A DNA stretch of 64,000 bases from Carya illinoinensis (lineage: Eukaryota > Streptophyta > Magnoliopsida > Fagales > Juglandaceae): contig NC_056757.1 of assembly GCF_018687715.1 (NCBI RefSeq), forward strand, positions 28,687,501 to 28,751,500, given 5' to 3'. Positions 49,733 to 61,400 of the stretch are shown in pieces. Within the stretch, counting starts at the first letter, position 1. Each line of letters begins with the position of its first letter. The translations under genes and the position numbers were made by a program. The notes below the pieces were generated by a model that made no database searches, was not told the DNA's origin, and was given only the letters and a program-made list of their open reading frames with translations.

Positions 49733-50140
49733 AGCATCTTTTCCAGAAATGGTTTCCACATCTGCACTCTCTCTAAGATACACACCAATAGGTCCGTTTG
49801 AGTCATAGTCATCCTTGTGGGTCATCCATCCAAAAAACTTATCTCCTAGATTTGTGGCTGTGTAGTAGTCCCTCTTCCTGCAATGATCAACTTCAAAACT
49901 TTTCTCCATGGGCATGGCATCGTTGAAACCATTCCAGCCACTTTTAAACTCTACAATTGAAAAACCTGAATGTCCCCAACGATTCCATACAGAATGGACC
50001 CTCACAGGATTAAACCCCTTCCTTGATAACACCTCCTTGAGTCTTGCTTACTCTTCCCAGGGCAATATGGGCATCTACATACTAAATTAGAAAACTTAAC
50101 CTTAGGCTTGCCTTTTTTCAACCCATACATCAAATCAAAT
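49733..50140 (-). pseudogene. XS / zf-XS domain gene fragment (FDM/IDN2/SGS3-like)
   Basis: Minus strand 50140-50045 encodes GLKKGKPKVKF...CRCPYCPGKSKQD, the start of a zf-XS zinc finger. After a frame change, 50032-49733 encodes SRKGFNPVRVHSVWN, GHSGFSIVEF, FEVDHCRKRDYY and FFGWMTHKDDYDS, the second half of an XS domain. About 80 residues that normally separate these are missing, and the coiled-coil and XH regions are absent. Family members act in RNA-directed DNA methylation and double-stranded RNA binding. This copy is truncated and frameshifted, so it is not expected to make such a protein. It lies 230 bp from an ABCG pseudogene in the same orientation. Confidence 0.8.
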
Positions 50141-50200
50141 ATGACCCTTTTGACTTCTATGTATACCATGTCTAACTTTATTTTGTATAGTTGCAGACGA

Positions 50201-50371
50201 TATTATGCATAGCCCACTTTCTATGTATGGATTGATCGTGTTTCCGTGTATTACTTGATCTTGTATAGTTGCAAAAATGGAAAGTACAAATCATCTTCAA
50301 CTATACAAAATCAATTTATACACGGAAACACGATCAAGCCATACATAGAAACAGGAATATTATGCGTAATA
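50201..50371. repeat. Long near-perfect hairpin (about 71-bp arms)
   Basis: Left arm about 50201-50271 and right arm about 50297-50371 are reverse complements over most of their length: TTGATCGTGTTTCCGTGTAT in the left arm matches ATACACGGAAACACGATCAA in the right. The loop is about 25 nt. A shorter third relative of the left arm (TTCTATGTAT...TTGTATAGTTGCAG) lies directly upstream at 50156-50196. It could be a foldback MITE or a young small-RNA precursor. It sits between two pseudogene fragments. Confidence 0.8.
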
Positions 50372-50598
50372 GTTTTTTTGGATTCAAATTGCATTTGAGA
50401 GTCTAAACTATCTGATATACAATTTCAACATATTTTAAAGAATTTAATTGAAATAAACATTTAAAAGGATATAGAATAATAAAAATCATATTTTGGAATC
50501 CGGCTCAGTTGCAGGACTTGAAAAATCGCAAAAGTAGAGAAATGAAATCCAAAAATGATAGAAAGAGAAATAGAGACATAGAATCTTGAGCGCTATAC

Positions 50599-50928
50599 CT
50601 ATCAAGGCGCTCTTTAATGCCCGAGAGCAACCTATAGTTGTCTTGTTCATTGGTGGCCAAGGCATTCGATCCTCACAGCAAGCTCATGGCTAAAATGGTC
50701 CAGCTTCCGCATGTAGATCATCTCGGTCTTAGAGTCCTCTTTCCTCTACTTGGATGGAGTCCGCCTCAACAACGCTAAATTCGTTCATTGATGCTGGGGA
50801 AACCTCTCGATAGCCGCCCATTGCAGCTCCTCCTAATTTTCTAGCACCGATTCCGCATTTGAAGGCTTTCCAAAGGACTCTTCCGCTCCTCCAATCTCGA
50901 AGTAGTTGCTCTCATTTGATACTTCCAT
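50599..50928 (-). pseudogene. PDR-type ABCG transporter N-terminal fragment
   Basis: From ATG at 50928 the minus strand reads MEVSNESNYFEIGG, then EELQWAAIERFP, the hallmark N-terminus of full-size ABCG (PDR) transporters, and later, in shifted frames, the equivalent of ALATNEQDNYRLLSGIKERL. There are in-frame stops (within the EN*EELQ stretch and again soon after FPQHQ) and at least one frameshift. The fragment stops at AG|GTATAG, an apparently preserved splice donor at 50599/50598, so it corresponds to the first coding exon or so. The segment after AIERFP is also reshaped. Closest in feel to the ABCG32-type PDRs, with modest confidence. No ATPase or membrane part is present. Confidence 0.83.
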
Positions 50929-50936
50929 AGCCTGAG

Positions 50937-50938
<2 letters not shown>

Positions 50939-50969
<31 letters not shown>
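50939..50969. repeat. (CT)n microsatellite
   Basis: About 15 CT units directly upstream (in gene sense) of the ABCG pseudogene ATG. Such a GA-rich leader may be part of the copied 5' UTR. Confidence 0.9.
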
Positions 50970-50971
<2 letters not shown>

Positions 50972-52560
50972 TATAATGCTTTTCTATTATAATAGAATAC
51001 AAACGGACACAAACAGGGAATTAATGGAAAACAAGAAAATTAATGGAAAAAAAAGAAAAAAATTATTATTCACAATTAGATAGCCACTTATTATAATAGA
51101 ATATATATATTATATATAGATGGATCGAGAAAAAAAAGGGGCGATCGATCGAGAGGATAAAGTACTGGATGGGCGTGGATGGGTTTGGTGAGATCATCTA
51201 GGATTACATGATATTATTATTTAGGTGAAACCAACACCATACATTTTGGGGGAAATGCCCTAACTTAAATTTCGAGTACCTTTTTGAGCTAGCAAATACT
51301 TAAATATTTATTAATTAATATATATTTGTGTAGATATTTTTCGAAATAATACAAACTATATATATACAAGTACAACTAATTAGTCGATCTTGATCCCATA
51401 TCCTTGAAAGTAATTAAATTTACATTAGAACATCAGTCCAAGACATGGATTATTTTGTAACATGCAACTTTGGGAAATAAATGCTAGAGATGTAAGTACA
51501 AATTTGTGAGAATGTTAGAGTGACTACCAAATATGCACATGACTAGTATAAATAAGTTTTTATTTTATAATTATTTAATCATTTTTAAAACATCTTAACC
51601 ATTAAGAAAAAATAAAAAATATATAAATTTACTAATAGTCACTTCTTTCAGTACCATTAAAAAAAAATATGAATGGGCATATTCATAATATATTTAATAG
51701 TTATAATATCATTTTCCTTTGCCACATGGCGCACAATTCTTTTAACGGGAGACTGATGAAAGTACTTAATTGTAATTTCTTGATCTTCCGGCATCAATAT
51801 TGCAAAAGTTGAAAGATGTGATCTCAATTTATAAAAGAATTGAAAATCATAAGGATTAATTTTGTTGTATCTTGTAGCTTTGGAATGTCTTTAATTATAT
51901 ATATATGATTCTAATTTTTCCATATTTGTTAAAAAAGAACCATCTTTTTTGTTAGAAGAAATTAAATGCCAGTATGTTTTTTTTTTGTAAAATTTATTTA
52001 TAAAAATTAAAATGAACATAAGGTTTTATGCTAATTAGATTTTTATATGAAAAATGTGTTTTTATATATATATACACATAAACTACGCGGCAGGCATACG
52101 GGCGCCGTCAACGAAAAGAAGTTGACATGAGCTGGAGGAGTAGCACGCATGACAATGTTGGGGTCCCTGTTTCTTCCTATACAAACCCCTGCAGCTCTGA
52201 CACTGTTCATTAAAGTTTAAGACCCTTCTCTTTTAACAGCAGCCACTAGCTAGGGCTACTAACTACAGCCAACCAATCCCAACTCGACAACATATCCTTA
52301 AAAACTACCTTGGTTTTTCCAAAACCATTTAAGTTTCACCCTTAAACCGCTTTTTGCATTGTTCTCGAACCACTCCTCATTCTATATATATGCAACTTGT
52401 TTTCTTAACATTTTCACATTTGGCAAGAAGGAAGAGTACCGCCCCACTTCCAAATTAATTGTTTGTTTGTGTTCAGTTTCAGGTGGTTTTTGTTTTCCTT
52501 CTTTTCTGGGATTTTCTTGGATCCCGTTTTTTTTTCCTCTTATTTTCTTGAGAAACTGAG
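50970..52560 (+). promoter_or_regulatory. Upstream region and 5' leader of the AP1/FUL-like gene
   Basis: No other gene is recognised. 52080-52560 is of more mixed composition and probably contains promoter and 5' UTR; TATATATATGCAAC at 52383 and CCTATACAAACC near 52175 are possible TATA elements. I could not find an unambiguous CArG box. 50970-52080 is AT-rich spacer. Confidence 0.4.
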
Positions 52561-55342
52561 ATGGGAAGGGGTAGGGTTCAGCTTAAGCGTATAGAGAACA
52601 AAATCAACCGTCAGGTTACTTTTTCCAAAAGGAGAGGTGGGCTGCTCAAGAAGGCGCATGAGATCTCTGTGCTGTGTGATGCTGAGGTCGGTTTGATTGT
52701 CTTCTCAAACAAGGGAAAGGTTTTTGAGTACTCCACAGATTCTTGGTACTATTCTACTTCCGATTTCTTCTTAATTGATCTTCCTCCTCCTTCTCTTTCA
52801 GTCATAAATGCAATAATTTTATTAGCAGACAGAATCGCTTAATTGCTTGATTTAATATAGTAGTGCACACACACATGATATATGTAGTTCACAAGCTCTA
52901 GGAGAGAGGTTTCTGAAGCCTTAATATACCAACTAAAACTAACCCTGTGTAGGTCATATCTGACTGAAGGAGACCTTGAACTTCGGGAGATAAGACTACT
53001 CTTTCCTGGTTTAACAAATGGCAAACTAAAGTGTAAATTATATCAATTACACAGAGTACATATACATTTTGCTGAGGTACTTTAAGTATGGATTTCACTT
53101 GAGAAAACAATGTTATGTACTAAAGATACCATATCAAAGTATGCAGGGTGCATACATACATTTATGTGCAAACTAAATGCGAGTGAGTGTAAATAGGTGA
53201 ATTCTCCTAACGTTTTTAACGCAAAGCAGTAAATCTAAACAAGAATGTTACTTAGAGAAGCTACCGTTGAAAGGTCTCAGAGTTATGACAAGTTTTCAAA
53301 TGTCTCTGGGAGAAGTGGCATGGGTTGAACTAGCACGGGACAGTACTTCAGAGGCTGGTGCGGTACAGGCCCATTGACAGAATCTTCTGATCAGGAAGCT
53401 GGAAGACAAGGATTTGTCAAAAAATTATGCAGACCTTAGAAGAGCTGGATAACAACTAGCAATTTGTGTTGGCTAAGCTGGAAATGACATGTATATGAGC
53501 AGATGAAGGCAACCCTAATTCCTTTAAAGGAGATCAAAGCCCCGGGATCGGATGGGTTTAGTTTCGATTTCTCAAATGGGCATGGCGGCGCCTGTGGTTG
53601 ATGCATATGCTAGCTATTCATGGAGTGAATGGTGAACCACTCTTTTTTCAAGGATTTTCGACCTAATTCCTGCCGCAACACAATCTTTCAATGTATTGCG
53701 AAGGTGTTGGAGGGCGCTGATGCCGGATCTAGCTAGTTAGTTCACAACAAACGATTTTTATTTGGGGGCGGAAGATTAATGATAAGATTCTCTTGGCCCA
53801 GGAATTGTAGTTTTTATCATATCCCAGTTGCCTTCAGTTGGTTAAACCTGCATCTTGATTGAAATTCATGATACATATTGGTTTTCCATATATATAATTC
53901 GTAATTTCCCCAAGAGTAAGAAGCTGGTGCGGCGTTGTGGGTGTTGTTTGTCTGCTGAAGAAAGAAAGGGACTTGAGAGTGCTTTGGTTGGTTTCTTGGA
54001 ATCAAGCATCAATGCTTAAGCGCATATTAATTGGGCGTTGACACCGGACTGAATTAAGATTATCTGACGTACAACTAGTACATCAACAATTTTTCTTTTG
54101 ATAAGTAACAATTGTATTAATAATAAAAGGCTTAGCCCATGTACACAAAAAGGAATACACGAGTCACCGCCTATCTAAGAAGAAAAGCAAGGAAGTCATG
54201 AATGTTTATGCCATTAAAATCTACAACAATGGCATGTAAAAAGAAAGTTCTAACAAAAGGAGATCTAAATTTCTCTAAAGAGCATCCTTTATCTTCAAAA
54301 GTCTGGTTATTACACTCCTTCCATAGGCACCATAAGATGCAAATAGGCACGTTTTTCCACACACTGTGAATTGGGGAGCACCTCTTAGATTTGTCTAGCT
54401 GGCCAAGAACTCAACCACTGTGGCAGGCATGACCCAGGCTAGCCCTAACCTGCAAAACACATCATCCCATAGCTCTCTAGCGACTTCATACCAGTCTATT
54501 ATGATCATCCCATGTTTCCTTAAGTTGTCCATCGTCAAAATTTTGTCCAAAGAAGTTTTCCAAGTAAAAAATGCCGCCTAAGGAGGTGCTCTATTTTGCC
54601 AAATCTTCTTCCATGGAAATTGGTTGTCTAGCAATTATGTGAGAGACTTATAAAAAGAGTGAACTGAGAACATGCGTTTAGATGTTGGTTTCCACCACAA
54701 CCTATCAACCTGGTGAATGTTTAGTCTCATGGAGTATAGAATATGAAAAAATTCCTCAAAACTACCAATTTCCCAATCTTGGGTAGCCCTACTAAAAATG
54801 ATGAGATTGAGATCGAAAAAGAGACATAAAATAGATAGAAAGTTTTGGCTGAAAGATTGTATATTGATAAAATCCAAATTAGTTCATGAAGCCCACATGC
54901 AGACCAACTGGCTTGATTTCGATCGTTCGACGATTTACGTGTCGGTTTTGGACCTTAGTTGTGTTTGGGTGTTGAGAATACCTCAATACTTCTCAACATA
55001 CTCAACTGCTATTTATTACTTTATTATTACTTTTTATTACTATTTATTACTTTTTACTACTATTCAATATTCTGTTATTACTTTTTCACTACTATTCACA
55101 ACATATCTCAACACTTCTCAATACCTAAACCCAACTTAATTAATGATCTAGAGTCCAATTTTAGTTTACATCTATGGAGTTATAGGATCTAACACTATTT
55201 GGCCACCAAGAAAATGAACGAACACAAATTCTAAATGGGAATGAAATCTCAACAATGCCAAAGAACATATTTGAGATTTGACAAAAAAAAAATTACTCAA
55301 ATATTCAATGTAAGTTAGTAACTTACCGAAAGTGTGAGAAGG

Positions 55343-55434
<92 letters not shown>

Positions 55435-58400
55435 GATGTGAGGGAGTGAGGATCGGCAATGAGAGTCATCGATTAATAGCCGAACAGTGGATGGAGGGAG
55501 AATCGAGAGAGGTTTGAGAGATGAGAGAGAAATAATGCTGGAGAGTGGAGAGGAGAAAGGAAGAAGAAGGGGGAAGGGCAACGGGTGAGGGTTAGGGCCT
55601 AACCCAAATTGGTATTGTTTAGTGTATTAAACAAAATGATGCTGTTTTAATTATTTTTTTCTAACAAATCGTTACAAAACAACCCCATTTAATTTAAGTT
55701 AAACAACATCATTTTAAATAAGAATAAAATAATATATATTATATTGGTCGGTTCATTGGTGAAAATGGTTCAAATCGGAGCCCGAACCGATTTTGATTGG
55801 TTTTAATAGATTTGGACTGTTGGCTGACACCAAACAGAAAAAAAAAGGATTGTCGGTTGACTAAGTCTCCACCGGTTTTGGCATGTTCCTAAATCCGGTG
55901 GCAAATTCCGGTCGGTGACGATTGGTCCCAACAGTTTCTGTTCACCTCTACCATTGGGTCCAACTTACCAGGTCAAACTTGCTAATATATGTGAGATTTA
56001 TGTTGTAAGTAACTCACTAAATCTAACTATTAATTATGGTGTAATTTTTTGATAAGTAATTATGGTGTAATTAAACTTTCTCATCATTAATCTGGTATAT
56101 ATTGCTTGAGATGTTAAGTTAAGCTTGGAAGAAAGATTTTTAAGGATGCATGATCTTTCTAAGGGAGTGGCCTTGGCATATTTTTAGAAATATAATAATT
56201 ATGACTTAATAAAAATATAATATTTGCGGTTTGTGAGAGAAAACCATTGTGAAAATATACATATCATCATTCTGTTGATCTTTCAATCACTTTGTTTTTG
56301 GGTTGTTGCCAGTGAGTTCATTGGCGTGCTACTGGCAGAGCTTACGCTTTCTTAGGGTTACCACTCCCCATCGTAAGCCCCCTCACGTCCAATGTCTATA
56401 GTTAGGGACCATGTAGGTTGAACCTACCCTAGGGGCCTTGCCTTCTCTAATCTAGTAGCTTCCTTGGACAACCATTCCCATCTAGGGAAGCTACAAAAGA
56501 AGTCTAGGGTTAGCTACTGAGGTGCGGTACGTACTTGAGTGAGTCACTCGTGAGATTGCAAATCAGGTTTAGAGTTAGTAAAATTTTTATGAGTGTTTAA
56601 ATCTTCTTATAATCAATTACTTCTACAGTGGATTTAAAGGTGCTGACCGAGCATTTAGATTTGTTTTTCTTTTGAAGATATCTTCAAAAATTCCTTCTAC
56701 TTACTGTTGTCCTTTATGATCTCTTTACTAATACCTGCCCATCTGCCTACCAATTAAACTGACTTTTCTTTTGCTTAGTTTTGCATAAAAAAAGTTGGTC
56801 CCAAGCCATGAACCAAGAATTAGTTCATGCACTTCACAAAATTAAAAATAAAACCTGGACACTATTCTATTAATAGCTTGATATGCACATTATCTGATGC
56901 AATTGAGTTGTTGACCAAGTTCAATGTTGAAGGCCCCTTAAACTGAATGAAGCCCACCTTGTGGCAAAAGACTTCCACTAGGTTGAAGGCATCGGGTACA
57001 TCAAAACCTATTCCCTCATCTTTAAACTTGGAATAATTTACACTAGTCTTTCTTTCGCCTTTGTTTGAAAATGGGACATCCTTAAATTAGAAAATTATTT
57101 CTTGCATGGATTCCTATTTGAACATGTCTCCATGGAACAGGCACCATGTTTTATTAACAATGATCTACCCCAACATGTATGCAAGCATAAAAAGCTCTAT
57201 ATGAGTTCATGTAACAAAATCCATATGGTTGAAACAAGTTCAATCACTTTAGTTCACTTCTCCTCTCCTATAGTTTCTTTTGTAGTTTGATAGACCCTTC
57301 TCGATCTCGTTATTTATTGTTTGAATCATGACATAATACTTGTTATTTTATCATATGTTAATGATATGGTCTGCTCTCTCCACTACTTTTCATTATTACC
57401 ACGGAAGTTCTAAACAAGATGATTTCGGGTCACGTGGAAGGTGGTTTTCTCTATGATATCTCTAGGTGGGGAATGGTAATTATGACTCTATTGGTAACTC
57501 TTATTTTTTTTGTACACGATACACTTATTTTCTATGAAGCAAATCTTGGGCACATTCAATGCTTGACTCCTTTGTTTTGAAGCTTTCTCTGGTTTGCAAG
57601 TTAATTTTTCAAAGTTTGAATTTGTGCCAGTGGGGGTTTTCCCCAATGAGGTGCTTGTCTCATGGGATATAAGATATCTTCTCTACCCATGAAGTATTTT
57701 GACTTACTGTTGGGTGCTTCCTTCATATCAAATGAAATTTGGAATGTGGAGTGCATATTGGCTTTTTAGAAGAGGTTATACTTGTCTAAAACGAGTACAC
57801 TTACTCTGATTAAAATTACTCTTTCTAACATTCCCACCTATTTTCTGTCCATGATCCCACTTCCCACAAAGGTTGCCAACCATATTGAAAAACTACTACT
57901 TGTAGAGTGGGGTGGGGGGAAGAATTCAAATTTTATTTGGTAAATTGGTTGATTGTTTGCACACCAATATCTAGGGGTGGAGCGGGGATCCATAACATGA
58001 TGAAGTTCAGCCAAGCTCTTTTAGGTAAATGGTTGTGACGGTACCAACAAGAAATGAGGGCTCTATAGAAGATAATTATAGATTTGAAGTTTGGGGTTGC
58101 TTGGGGAGGATAGTGCTTGAATGAGATACGCAGTCCATATGCGCTAGTTTGTGGAAAATATTAGAAAATGCCGAGAGATCTTTCTAAGACATGCACGTAT
58201 TGTAGTGGGTGATGGTTCTTGTGTCAAATTTGGGACCACAAATGGTGTGGTGAACAAAACCTCAAAGACACATTTCCTACCATTTTTGAGTTTGTATGAG
58301 CGAAGGATGCAGCTGTATATGACCTTTTGGTCTTCTCTTGTGGCTATGTACCCTCAATGGCATGTAGATTTCATTAGGGTAGCATAAGATTGGGAGTTGG

Positions 58401-61400
58401 AGGTTATCACCAGTTCTTTGCTTTAATGCATTTCGTAAGAGTGATTGAGGCTGTGTTTGGGAACACAAATGTTCTCAAACATTTTCATACTACTAATTTA
58501 TTACTATTCACAAATAATTAACTATTATTTACAAACTATTCAATACTATTTATAAACTATTTCACTACTATTCACAGATGATTTAAAATACTCTTAACAT
58601 CCAAACGGAGCCTGAGGGTACCATATAAAATATCAACTGGAGCCCTTCCAAGAAAGGTAAATTCAAAGTTAGATTGTTCTAGCAAGTTCTAACTAGCTAG
58701 GGTATGGCCACTTTTCCATGAATGAATATGATGAAAGCTCTTCTAAAAGTAATTTTGTTTTGTTTGGACAGCCTCCTTCTACAAATAGATAATATGAAGA
58801 AACGTCATGTAATGACGTTGGGCTGGTGTTGCACATGTAAGAAGAATGATGAACAAGTAGATCGCTTGCTTTTATATTGTGAGGTGGCAAGGACCATGTG
58901 AGATTGTTTTTTTCTTTTTAAGAATTAGATTATCATGGGTCATACCTCACAGGCTGGTAGAATTTCTAGCAAGCTAGAGAGGCCTCTAAGGTAATTAACA
59001 AGTGGCAACAATCTAGAGAATGGCTCCTATATGAATGTTTTGGTGCATTTGGTGGGAGACAAATGATAAAACTTCGAGGATTGTGAGAGGACAATAGATG
59101 AACTTAAAGTCCTCCTTTTTAAAACCTAGTTTTTATGGGCTAGGGGCATTGCTTTTAATGGATTAATGTCCATGATTTTCTACTTTCGGTTGTAAACACT
59201 TCTCATATATACTTCATGTGTACTTGACTAAGCCTTCTCTTCTCTTCTTATAAATAAAACAGCTTCTTGATTACTTATAAAAAAATATGACATCAACAAG
59301 TCGAGTACACCATTCCTTAATAATTTCATTCTCTCCCTTCATACCGAACTGATCATATGAGGAATCTTGGCCCACCACATTATTTTTATAGACCCAAGTG
59401 AGTCAATGACCCTAGTTGTTGATGGTTTAATTTGGTCTCAATCCAAGTTTGCTTTAGATATTCTACAATGTGCTCCAATGAAAAAATGCAAGTCAATTTC
59501 CATGTTAATGTCCCAGAAAACAAAGGAGACAAAAATTGATATTCAATTTTCTTACTTGACTATTTATCGCAGTCTTGTCAGTGCCCTCCAATATCTCATT
59601 CACTCGTCCTTATTTTCCTTCAACATAAATTTTGTATCACAATTAACACAACGATCAACTAAGAGCCATTTTAAAATTGTCAAGCACATTCTTTGATATG
59701 CCTTTGTTGATGTCTTAGGTTGGTTCGCTTGTCTTATGATGCTCCACCATAGGCTACTACACCTTTTCATAAAGCAATTCCACATTTTTAGTGTGCTAAA
59801 ATGAAAAACATTCTCTCTTGCTTCATCACACAATTAGCTTAATATAGGGTCATGGCTCATGCTATTGCTAATTTAACCGAACCATCCTCCTTACTCTAAG
59901 ACCTTTGGCATTTGCTGACCTTCACTCATCCTCTATCTTTTTTTTGCAACAATCTGAGTGCATTTTACACAACTGTTATGTACAATGCACATTGAATTGG
60001 CCACCACTAAGCTTGGGAACAAATTGCTCATGTTTTACTTCAACCCCATATGCCTCATCTTCTCCTTAATTAGCTAACATCTTCACAAAATCTTCTTCCT
60101 TCATTGACTTTGATGCTCTCTCGCTATTTGGATAAGTTGTAGGGTATATAAAAAAAAATAAAAGAAAAATCAAGAGTTGATGCCTAGTAACCCAAAACAG
60201 AACAACTATCTTCAAATTGAAAAGAGAAACCCATCTATTAAGAAGTTTTTGCCTCCAAGCTAGTAAAGGGAATCCAACACCACAGGATCGGAAGTCATGA
60301 TCAACCTGTTGCATCCTATATCATGGCATTTATTTTATTTCATTATTACTTATTCCCTTAGATAACTAATCAAATCTCACACTTCTAGTTGGGATTAGGT
60401 CTAATACCATAGGTATTGACCCAAGAAAGTTTAAGCCATTAAAAGGCTCCCTAGAGACCCCAATCTAGGCGATGAAGGCATCAAAAGGAGACCCTACAGG
60501 TGGGTTGCCCTTGGCTGATTTTTGGTCCTTGCGAACAAGGCACCGCGGTGAAGGTGACAAATTTGTTGGTGAAGACGTCTTTTATCTTAGGGATTAGTCG
60601 AGAACCAGAGTCTTATCTAAGACCTTTGCCACACTTGAATCTATATTGTAAAATGACTAATCAATGTTACAATTAAAGGCCTTTGGAATCATTTCTTTCA
60701 AAAAATCTAGGATCCCAAATTCACCATTCCTATACTTATCCTAGGGTACTACAAAAAAACCACCATGATTACTTGTGGTCGTTGTGTAAGATCCTTAAGG
60801 TTTTTAGTCATTGGGTTGAAATAACCACACCATTAATTGGGAATGATTCATCCACTTCTTTGGACCGATAACTACCACCCTACAAACCTACTTATTGACA
60901 GATTTGGTAAGAGGGTTGTTGTTGCATCAACGTATAGTATCCTAGTGAAATTAGATACGATTTTTGTTGGTTCAGGGTTGAATTAGGCCACCACTAGGTA
61001 AAACATTGACTTGTGGATGGCTATCCAAAATTTATTAATTATAGGCTGGTTTTAAGCCAAATATTACTACGAGAGTCAAAGCTCAATGAATGAGTAATCC
61101 GAGCATTGCTTTGTAGTGCTTATGATCAGACCCCTAGATCAAAAGAGTAGAGGATCCTGTGGCATAAGCTATTAGTCATCTCATGGAGCAAATGAGGAGA
61201 GCTAGCATCACAATCACCTTTTTTTTTTTGTTTTTTTTAATGTACCTTTGTTGAAAGAATATGATCTTTTTGAAATTGGCTCGTTGATGGCAATATTAAG
61301 TATTTTGACATGTTTTGTATAGACCATTAGGACTCCTCGGACAGCTAGGATGTGCTCCACAAGACCTATAGACACAAATAAGGAAGGGAGCTTGGGGGTG

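Larger units (their letters stand above)
56780..60140 (+). mobile_element. Decayed Copia pol, split by a LINE
   Basis: Plus-strand Copia landmarks in order: [22 protein letters not shown] start, [11 protein letters not shown] and GYIKTYS (KARLVAKGF / DYFDTFSPVAK region), [14 protein letters not shown] then [18 protein letters not shown], and YVNDM at about 57345-57360, where the catalytic YVDD Asp is changed to Asn. After the LINE the reading resumes with [52 protein letters not shown], then RNase H remnants and LANIFTKS near 60080. Stops and frameshifts throughout. Clear LTRs were not found. Confidence 0.8.

Noticed and set aside
50201..50371. Calling the hairpin a miRNA gene
   Set aside because: The arms match no miRNA I know and the pairing is almost too perfect over 70 bp; small-RNA data are needed, so it is listed only as a hairpin.
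53505..54880. The two opposed LINE fragments as one twin-priming inversion
   Set aside because: In twin priming the inverted 5' part should lie beyond the 5' end of the 3' part, but here the plus-strand fragment lies beyond the poly(A) end, so separate insertions are more likely.
55172..55581. Minus-strand Ser-Leu-rich open frames
   Set aside because: They are translations of the (GA)n microsatellite.
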